This document shows, one piece after another, positions 56,126-64,000 of a DNA stretch of 64,000 bases (within the stretch, counting starts at the first letter, position 1; every line of letters begins with the position of its first letter). Position numbers and translations under genes: made by a program. The stretch lies in assembly GCF_947179515.1 (NCBI RefSeq), contig NC_067488.1, positions 31,128,039 to 31,192,038 on the forward strand, in the 5' to 3' direction. Source of the stretch: Apodemus sylvaticus. Taxonomy: Eukaryota; Chordata; Mammalia; Rodentia; Muridae. The notes beneath the pieces are model-generated. The model saw nothing but the letters and a program-made list of their open reading frames with translations. It had not been told where the DNA came from and did not search any database.

Positions 56126-58884
56126 TTCAGAGAGGTTAGAATGGAAAGGATTAGTAAGAATTTATGTTATGGGGAGTAAACCAATAGAGATATAATATTT
56201 GAAATAGATCATAAATTATACTGCTAAGCTGTTCCTTGTAATAAGCTGAGAATATTATAGTTTTCCAGATATTTGGAATAGAATGTGACAATTCTGCCTG
56301 GTTAATAGGCTCAGGTGATTGAAGAGATGTTCAGGAGTTAGGGGCATTCTGTGAATTATTCTGTCAAGCTACATATGGGTCACCAGGGACAGGGAAATAA
56401 GGAATACCTGACTGTATTACATTAGATGCCCAGTTCCTGTGGTTAACTCTTTGATATCTAGGGAAAAATCATCTGATGCCAACAGAGCAGTCTACAAAAA
56501 TGAGTCAGCAGACCACCCCACACTTTAGGTGTGAGTGACAGTCCTGGTTCCAGCTTCAGGGTCACATCGGCAATAACTGAACAACTGAGGTAAGAAGACA
56601 CTTATGTCTAAAGAAAAATGGTTGAAAATCATTCTCAGAGCCTAGGTAGTCCTGATAGAGGACTCCTTTGTCTTCTTCACCATAAGTAGATGAGGGAGCC
56701 AGCAGTCTGCTGCTGAAGACATAGAGCAGTGTTGTCTGAGCAGTGTTAGCCCTGCAGGGAGTCCATGAAAATGGAAGGTCTGGAAGGAAAATTGGAAGTG
56801 ATGGCCTCCTGAGAGTAATAGAACCTGAAGTAGCAGGAAATTATCTATAGAACCCACAGGGAGCCTTTGAGGGAGAGACAGGCACCTTGGAAGGAAGCAA
56901 TAATTTAGTAACTTAAAATTTCAAGTTAGGTTAAATATAATAAGCACACAAAATTTGTATACAGAGCTGATGAAACTTGATAGCATTTGATTTAGAGTTG
57001 AATAAGACAACCCTGAATTGTGAATCTTTTAATCATCAAAAGATTTTAATCTTTATGGTCACAATGTCCTTGACTAAAGGCGTGGTTTTAAATTGCTTCA
57101 CACTGAGGGTCATGTTCATTTGAGTTCTGTGAATCTAGGCCAATGAGGACTCCAAGGTTCCCTAGTGAGTTTGTGGTGACTTACAAACTCATAAGCCAGG
57201 AATTTATTCTGTGTATAACCTCCAATGTGGTGGCGGTTGAACATGACATACTCCCCCCACTCCCAAGATGCACACAGAGTCTCAAGTATGACTGCATGCC
57301 ACCATTTTTAGAGATTTAGGTTACTTCAAGAAGTAGGACAAAAATTGGAGAATTAAGTGTCTGGGAGCATACCTTTCTAGCTTCTCTTTGATACCTAGTA
57401 GCTTCCTTACTCTCTTTGATTGCTGGCCAGCATGTTGCCTGACCATGGTGGGATGATACATCTACATCTAAACTGTGAGCCAGTGTAAGTTTTTCCACCA
57501 TTACATTGTTGTCAGCTATTTGGTCATAGTCATACATAAACCAGCTAACTCACCTACTCCAAGTTCGCATGCTAAAATGTCTATTCAGTGTGATGAGAAT
57601 CTAAGTGATTTGATGATGATAGAAACACTGTGAATGGGAGTGGAGGGTTTATAAGAGGAAAGAGATCTACCTGCTTCTCTACTTACCATTTGAGGACAAT
57701 GATAGAAGTTGCCAATGTTAGCTCAAGGAAGACCCTCACAGGATCCCAATGTGTTTGTGTCTTGCTCTTGGACTTGAAGATTTTAGAAACCTGAGAAATT
57801 ACTTTTTGTTATTTGTAAGTCACTAATCCATATTATTTTGATATAGTCATCCTGACATGTTGCATTCATCTTCATTTTGTCATAGAGAAGTATCTCCTGG
57901 AGGCTGTGCACATTTCCTTATCCTGGTTGAATAAGGAGCAAAGGGTGTTTTGAGGACACAGCTTGGGACTTTTAATAAATAGCATAAGTATCAAATCTCA
58001 GTATTGTAATTTAACAATTTATGACCTTGGGGAGTTCCATAGAACCTTCTGAAACTTGCTTCCTTCTGTGAACTGAGGATAATGAAGCCTTTCCAGGAAA
58101 TGCTGAAGAAATGGATGTAAAAATGTTCTGCAGAATCATTTGCATATTTCTTGGATTGATGCTTCATTATCAACTAACTGCTCTAGTCCAACTTGAAAGG
58201 ATCCACTCAGTATTCAACATCTTTATGAAAGTCAGACTTGCAAGAACTCTTGAATGTATACAGTTTTGAGAAGTATGCTGAGAAATGTTGAACTCAACTC
58301 CAAGGTATTGGATAACATAAAGAAGTTGAAAGGAGCAAAGATAGTTTGGACCTGTGTAGGCTTTCTCATTATGGGCTAACAAAGAACAAGAAAAATAAGA
58401 GACAAATAAGCTGATTATGTATGTCTTTTTTAGAATGTTCAATGGCACAATCTGACAAGCTATAAAAGACTTTGTGAGGTGTGAAGTGCAGAGACTACTA
58501 CTATTACCTCAGGTTGACAGGTTAAAGGCATTAATCCTGAGAGGCTCTGCATTTAACACCTGCTTAATACACAGATGTTTCATCCTAACAACACCCACGA
58601 GAATGTGGTTCATCTATGTTGTGCTTTCTGAACTTTAAAGTACTGGCATAAGTATAGCTTTAGGGAAACGGGCTAGTATTTTGTACTGGGACAAATTAAT
58701 TCCATAGTAATCAATGTATGTCATTTCAACTTTATAATCCTTCAAAATTAATTACAATCTTTATTTTACTCAATACTTATAAGATGGTTTAAAAATGATG
58801 ATAACTTCTTTTTGTATTGGAAACCAAGAAACAAACAAACACCTTTGAAGCTGGACGGTGCTAACTGTGGGTAGGCTATATAGC
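56126..58884. other. Unique AT-rich DNA
   Basis: No repeat, RNA or coding feature recognised. Confidence 0.5.
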
Positions 58885-58899
58885 AAGAATGTACAAGTG
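58885..58899. repeat. Left target-site duplication of a young L1
   Basis: AAGAATGTACAAGTG, identical to 59389-59403. Confidence 0.95.
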
Positions 58900-59388
58900 T
58901 ATAATTGCCAGATGCTGGAAAGAACCCAGGTATCCCTCAACAGAAGAGTGGATGCAAAAAATGTGGTATATCTACACAATGGAGTACTATTCAGCCATTA
59001 GAAACAATGAATTTATGAAATTCTTAGGCAAATGGATGGAGCTAGAGAATATCATACTAAGTGAGGTAACCCAGACTCAAAAGGTGAATCATGGTATGCA
59101 CTCACTAATAAGTGGATATTAACCTAGAAAACTGGAATACCCAAAACATAATCCACACATCAAATGAGGTACAAGAAGAAAGGAGGAGTGGCCCCTGGTT
59201 CTGGAAAGACTCAGTGAAACAGTATTCAGCAAAACCAGAACGGGGAAGTGGGAAGGGGTGGGTGGGAGGACAGGGGAAGAGAAGGGGGCTTACGGGATTT
59301 TCGGGGAGTGGGGGGGCTAGAAAAGGGGAAATCATTTGAAATGTAAATAAATTATATCGAATAAAAAAAAGAAAAGAAAAGAAAAAAA
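58900..59388 (+). mobile_element. Young 5'-truncated LINE-1 with target duplication
   Basis: A 489-bp insertion containing the last ~70 ORF2 codons, a short 3' UTR of about 240 bp and an A-rich tail with GAAAA units (59361-59388). The final ORF2 residues (from ARCWKEPRYPSTEEWMQKMW to LISGY) match those of the full-length element at 38.2 kb. The 15-bp duplication is perfect. All three points indicate a very recent event by the same subfamily. The frame 58889-59122 opens with four codons from flanking DNA before entering ORF2; it is a chance fusion, not a gene. Confidence 0.96.
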
Positions 59389-59403
59389 AAGAATGTACAA
59401 GTG
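59389..59403. repeat. Right target-site duplication of a young L1
   Basis: AAGAATGTACAAGTG, directly after the A-rich tail. Confidence 0.95.
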
Positions 59404-60749
59404 CAGGGCTTAGAGCTGACTCTTGCATCAAGGGTGTGTCCTTCCTTCCAGCTGTTCTCCATCTCTAGCCACACATGCCAGGAGTCTCAGTGCATATTTT
59501 CAACGACCTTCCCTCTGAGAGAGTCTCTGTTATAAAATGACAAGGCTTCTCAGCAGAAAGTCACTTCACATAATGGCTTGTCTTACTCCCACCAGCAGTT
59601 CTTTTTTGCTCTGTTAACTTAGTTCTTGTGGAGAGAAAAGAAAAGGTTGCAATCAGCAATTTTGCCACAGGAGTGGAGCCAGTCCCCTTAGCCATCTGTG
59701 ACCAAATGATCCATTATTCATGTGCCACACGGGCCTCTTCATTTCTCACCTGCCTAAGACTGACTCTCATTTCCATCCATCCTTTCAGAAACGTTGCCAC
59801 ACAGAGCAAGCCCGTCAGGCTAGTTCTGTCTAACAAGCACTGCTCCTACTTTGACTCCAGTCTGAGGCAGACGAAAGAAAATTTTATCCATTTCAATGTC
59901 ACCTGAAATACCTTTTTTTTTTTTCTTAGCTGAAAATAGCTCATTGTGATCCAAAATTTGAGATTTTTATGGTGTGGTTATACATGTAAGGATGAAAAAA
60001 AAAACCCACTAGCAAAGGTGAAGGTGGACAAGGTGGACAGTTCTCAACTCCAGCTGAGCTTGCAGATGTGACTTTTGCAGGTGGCATACATAGAAAGAAA
60101 AGAGAACAAAGTTCCTCTCTGCAAAAAAGAATATCCCGGGTAACAGTAAAGCTGTGCAGAAAAAAGTCTTTCGGTTGAGAGGTTTTTTAGGCTTAGGAGG
60201 TGGGGTCTCCCTCCAATCTTTCACCAAGTATAGATTGTAAGGTTCTGATATAGGACCATGCACTATTAAAGAGGACTCTAGCCTCTTTAATCCCTTGACA
60301 ATCATCTTCCAAAGAAGGACTCACTGTGGGCCAGCTGGATTACTTTGATTAAGGCCCTATACCTAACTTTCGTCTCTAAGTCCTGTGCTCTTTCTGCAAA
60401 CGTGGCCATTGAGGCTTGCAAATACTTGAAAAGGGTTTGTGGTATGTTTGCATTAAAGTCATAGCAGTGGTATGTTTTATTTTTGTTATTGGGATATCTT
60501 TCTATACTGGGCATTCCTAGGAGCTGTCCAGGTCAATGTTTTTAGTAATCAAGAAGAATAAGGACTGTGATAGTAAAAATTTGTTTGCTTAGATGCCTGA
60601 ATGCCTAATCACTGTTAGTAGGCAGTTTGGGAGCTCTGTCATAAGCTCTTATAGATGGCTCTAAGTGTGCAGAGATGGGCCACACTCTGAGAAGAGGATG
60701 TAAGAGCAAGAAATGACATTAGGGACGCAGAATAGGAACGTGTGTATGC
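59404..60749. other. Unique DNA, no supported gene
   Basis: No repeat family recognised. Two minus-strand frames (60514-60302 and 60305-60009) overlap by four bases in different phases and look more protein-like than average, but I recognise no domain. Confidence 0.45.

Positions 60750-60807
<58 letters not shown>
60750..60807. repeat. (TG)n(AG)n compound microsatellite
   Basis: About 17 TG units followed by about 12 AG units. Confidence 0.97.
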
Positions 60808-61634
60808 ACCTCAATCATGACTAGCTGACAATATTAGCATGTCAAGAATTTTTGACCTCATATGTGTTTCTTCAGCCGTGAATTCATCATAGATGTAGGC
60901 ACCAAACAAGCTGTGCCAAAATCTCTTTTCTTGCTGCCTACAAAAGTTAGATATATAACCACATGTGAATATTTGAATTTCTTTTTTATTTATGTTTGTA
61001 TATATTTATGGACATAAGCATACACACATAAATATAAACACTGAATGATTAGCCACACAAAATGTATGTGAAATTGGACAATTAGAATGGGGATAGTGTG
61101 TCTTTTCTCAACTAATACTTCTGTAATATTTCTTAAATATGAAGTTGAAGAATCCATTAAGTTACTGATTAAGAGGAAAAAGCTGAATCAAGTGGATTTA
61201 AACTTTGCTTTAATTTTCCCTTTTGATAGCTTGATTGAGAGTGGTCAGTCTTCGGGGAAAGTTCCTATTGGAGAAGGCCTTTATACAACGATAGTCAGCA
61301 GCCCCTCAGATGGCATGCTTTCTCTTGTTAAAGATTAATAGTGAATCCAGAATGGAAGTTTGAGGTACTGGCTGAATCTCTGATTCTGCCACTTATTTGA
61401 TAAAAACTTCAGAGTTCAGTGTTAGGTAATGTGATCATACCCCAACAATAGTTGAGTTTAGCAATATAGTAATACCAGATAGCAAGTTCTGCCACTCCTC
61501 AAGTAATTGTGGGTATAGGTATGGCTCACATATCTACCTTTCTAGGTATCTTTAGTGAATTAATCTTCTAATACTGTATTTAATGTCACATGAATAATTA
61601 CATTCTCTTATAGTGTGATGGTTAAGAAGACATG

Positions 61635-61635
61635 G

Positions 61636-61702
<67 letters not shown>
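61635..61702. repeat. (TG)n(TA)n compound microsatellite
   Basis: About 9 GT units followed by about 25 uninterrupted TA units (61653-61702). Confidence 0.97.
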
Positions 61703-61703
<1 letters not shown>

Positions 61704-62019
61704 CATATGACAGTTTCTTACCCATGGAAGTCAGATCATTCATTATACATATATCTACATATTTTTCTGTCATCTATCAGTAATCTATTTATTATCTATA
61801 ATACACATGCAGTTATGGTTGGCTGTGAGTCTATCTGTTCTGTTTTTTTAAAGGTGAAATAATAAGTTAGCAATAATATCATAATAAACAAGGCAAGAAC
61901 TTTAATAATACTAGGTGCAGGCAGATGGTGAATAGGCAAAATATTGTTTCAAATACCATTCTTATATTTTTCAGTTTAAAGACAGAATCTATATAGCACA
62001 TATTAAAAGCATCATATAC

Positions 62020-62310
62020 AGGCCAAGAAAATGGCTTGGCGAGTATGAATACTTCCTGTAGAAGGACAAAGGCCTGAGTTTGAGTCTGCAGCACCCACAC
62101 AAAAAGTGGAACACGATTCCAGGAGACAGAGACAATGGGGTCAATGACACTTTTGGACAGGAGCCTAGCCCTAGCTTTGAAAGACTTTGTCTTGAGGGCA
62201 TAAGAAATGTAATAGAACAGGACACCTACTAGCCCTCTGGCCCCTGAGCACATGCACCCTTTCCACACCATGCATATGGCATGAAAATACGCAGATAAAT
62301 AAACAAATAT
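62020..62310 (+). mobile_element. tRNA-derived SINE (B4/RSINE1-like)
   Basis: aagaaaatggcttggcgagt (A-box region), ggcctgagtttgagtctgca (B box) and cagcacccacac, followed by a long body with ccctctggcccctgagcaca and an A-rich end (gataaataaacaaatatc). The order fits an old rodent B4/RSINE1-type SINE, with strong divergence. Confidence 0.65.
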
Positions 62311-63002
62311 CAAGAAAATCACAGAGCTTGACCATAATGCAATTTGTAATTTCTAGACTACTTTTTAAAAGATATTTTTTATAGGTTTCAAATTTTTAAC
62401 TTAGTTGATCATTGATCTCTAAAAAGATACCATTAATGAGATTGACAAATTCAACAACTCTTACTATAGAAAATGATAATGATTCTAATGATTACCCTAA
62501 GAAGATGTATCAAAACCATATAAAATGGAATAAGTTATTGCCAATTATTGAGCCATTTAAACTCCTTCAGTAGGTGTCTGACAAAGGCTCATGGCTGAGT
62601 CAAATTCTAGACTCTGTTGTATATTTTGTCAAATATTTTCTCTACTTTTATCTTTAATTTCAGTAATTTATGTGTTGGATGCTTTGTTTATACATTCATG
62701 TATTTATTCACTGATACTTCTAACTCAATTTTAGCAACATTAAGGTCATTTTTTCTTAAAAAAATGTGCTCATTGTTTGTTCTCTATTTTGCTAATAGCT
62801 TCCAGCTAATCCCAATGATGTTGGATCTAACACCTAGGGAGAACTTTGGCTCTGAGTCTTTCTCATTCTTGCATCCAAACCTTTTGGTTGATCATTTATC
62901 TGTGATGTGTCTCGACTCTCAATCTTACCTGTGTTACCCTACTTTGGATCCTTTCATTTCTCATAGAGGTAACAGATGCTCAGCTATAAGATATACAGTG
63001 TG

Positions 63003-63290
63003 GAGGTGGCTGGGTACATGGCCCACTCTATAAAGGGCTTATCACACAAAAGTACAAGGACCCGAGTGTGTTCCTCAGCACCCACAATATACAATAATAT
63101 CTATCTATAATCTCTGTGTTGGGGACGTGGAAACAAGGCATCCTTACGTTTTGCTGGTCGGATAGTATAGCTGAATCAGCAAGGTGTGCCATTCAGAGGG
63201 AGACTTTCAGAAAGTAAGGCAAAGAGCAAATGAGGAGCATATTAGACAAATTCTGGCCTCCACCTGTGGAGACAGTGGGGACCCCTGATG
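63003..63290 (+). mobile_element. tRNA-derived SINE (B4/RSINE1-like), very diverged
   Basis: ggtggctgggtacatggccc, ggacccgagtgtgttcctca and gcacccacaatatac resemble the head of an RSINE/B4 element, and ttctggcctccacctgtgga its later body. Boundaries are approximate. Confidence 0.45.
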
Positions 63291-64000
63291 CAGAGGCTCT
63301 GCTTACAGAGGTCATGATTTGATACAAGGTTTCGCTTGGGCAACTAAGATGTTTTAGAAGCACCCCACATCATTCTACTATGGTGTAAGGCTGAGAGTCA
63401 TTGATATATAGAAGCAAATTCATTTCTTTTTTAAATTTACATTTCCAGCCCAGCCATTTTTGCGTGAAGAACAGAAAAGACAAACCAACAACAGCAACAA
63501 AACCCAAAAAGCAAAACTAGAAATACAAACAAAATCTAAAACCCCAACACCAAAAAAAAAAAAAAAACCCACAACAAAACCCAACCAAATAAACAAAACA
63601 AAACACTCACACATTTATGTGGCTCTAGAATTCCAAAGATGAGAAAACAAACTGAAAGAGAAAGTGAATAGACACAAAATATGTGAAGTGCAAATACCTT
63701 CTGATACCACAGCTATCAGCCTTTCCCAGTCTGAACAAAACTGGCGCGATAGCACAGTAGCTTTGGCATCTGTTTAAACAGAAATAAACAGAAAAATGTC
63801 CTCTACTCAGACATGGCTCCCACTTCCAATTTCCTATCCTTCAAACAACCTCAGACAATATTGTCATTAATTTGCCCAGCAATATAGGACCAAGAGACCT
63901 TTTACTTCATAGGGCTCAGTCCTGAGGAATATGAATTCTTCAAAGGGATCAAGGTAAAAGAAGGCAGAAATTATTAGCACCAAGATGACTCCAATTTTGT
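63291..64000. other. Unique DNA with an A-rich low-complexity patch
   Basis: An A/C-rich stretch at about 63475-63610, including a run of 16 A near 63551, gives Lys/Thr/Pro-rich and opposite-strand Phe/Leu-rich frames by composition only. Nothing else recognised. Confidence 0.6.

Noticed and set aside
58889..59122. 77-codon frame starting in the target duplication and ending at the L1 ORF2 stop
   Set aside because: A chance fusion of four flanking codons to a truncated ORF2 end; no promoter or catalytic domain.
60009..60514. Two overlapping minus-strand frames that look somewhat protein-like
   Set aside because: 70 and 98 codons are within chance expectation, the phases differ, no domain is recognisable, and no flanking direct repeats or poly-A place them in a processed copy.
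59912..60540. Processed pseudogene on the minus strand ending at the poly-T near 59912
   Set aside because: No canonical polyadenylation hexamer at the right distance and no adjacent direct repeats; only a 7-bp word recurs, away from the tail.

Overview
The window is mammalian nuclear DNA from a murid, almost certainly murine, rodent. The evidence is the mix of murine-type LINE-1 (L1) elements, older Lx-type L1 3' UTRs, a B1 SINE, an ID SINE, B3/B4-like tRNA-derived SINEs, a rodent hAT relic of the URR1 type and ancient MIR SINEs. The L1 3' ends do not match the mouse or rat consensus I remember, so I do not name a species. Element family names are given from memory. I find no host protein-coding gene, exon set, structural RNA gene, CRISPR array or prokaryotic feature. 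This is an AT-rich, gene-poor intergenic or intronic stretch built mostly from retrotransposon layers.

Layout. 1-9.5 kb: mostly unique DNA with an old L1 fragment, a hAT relic with its 8-bp target duplication, and an L1 with a twin-priming 5' inversion (7698-9271). 9.5-18.6 kb: a nested L1 block. A young truncated L1 abuts a 94-bp near-perfect palindrome, followed by an old L1 that is split by a second, internally deleted L1 carrying repeated 5' UTR units. 18.6-27 kb: mostly unique DNA with a processed retrocopy (20261-20807), a B1, a 230-bp CTTT tract growing from an ID tail, and a solo LTR with a 6-bp target duplication. 27-30 kb: a decayed Lx-type L1 broken by an LTR-like insert. 30-37.6 kb: SINEs, microsatellites and a truncated L1.

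37.8-44.5 kb holds the centrepiece: a full-length minus-strand L1 flanked by a 14-bp target duplication. It has a GC-rich 5' UTR, an intact 423-residue ORF1, an ORF2 broken only by one extra base in a four-base homopolymer run, a very short 3' UTR, and an 81-bp 3' transduction ending in its own AATAAA and poly-A. 44.5-46 kb is the older repeat it landed in plus an old L1 3' UTR. 46-58.9 kb is largely unique DNA with MIR relics and a second inverted L1. At 58.9 kb is a short young L1 with a 15-bp target duplication. The rest is unique sequence, two SINEs and microsatellites.

The elements are connected: the L1 machinery (ORF1p, and ORF2p with endonuclease and reverse transcriptase) explains the L1 copies, the SINEs and the processed retrocopy. 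I see no novel multi-gene system. The most informative signals are mechanistic: the 3' transduction, twin priming, the palindrome at an L1 junction, and a subfamily with a shortened 3' UTR.
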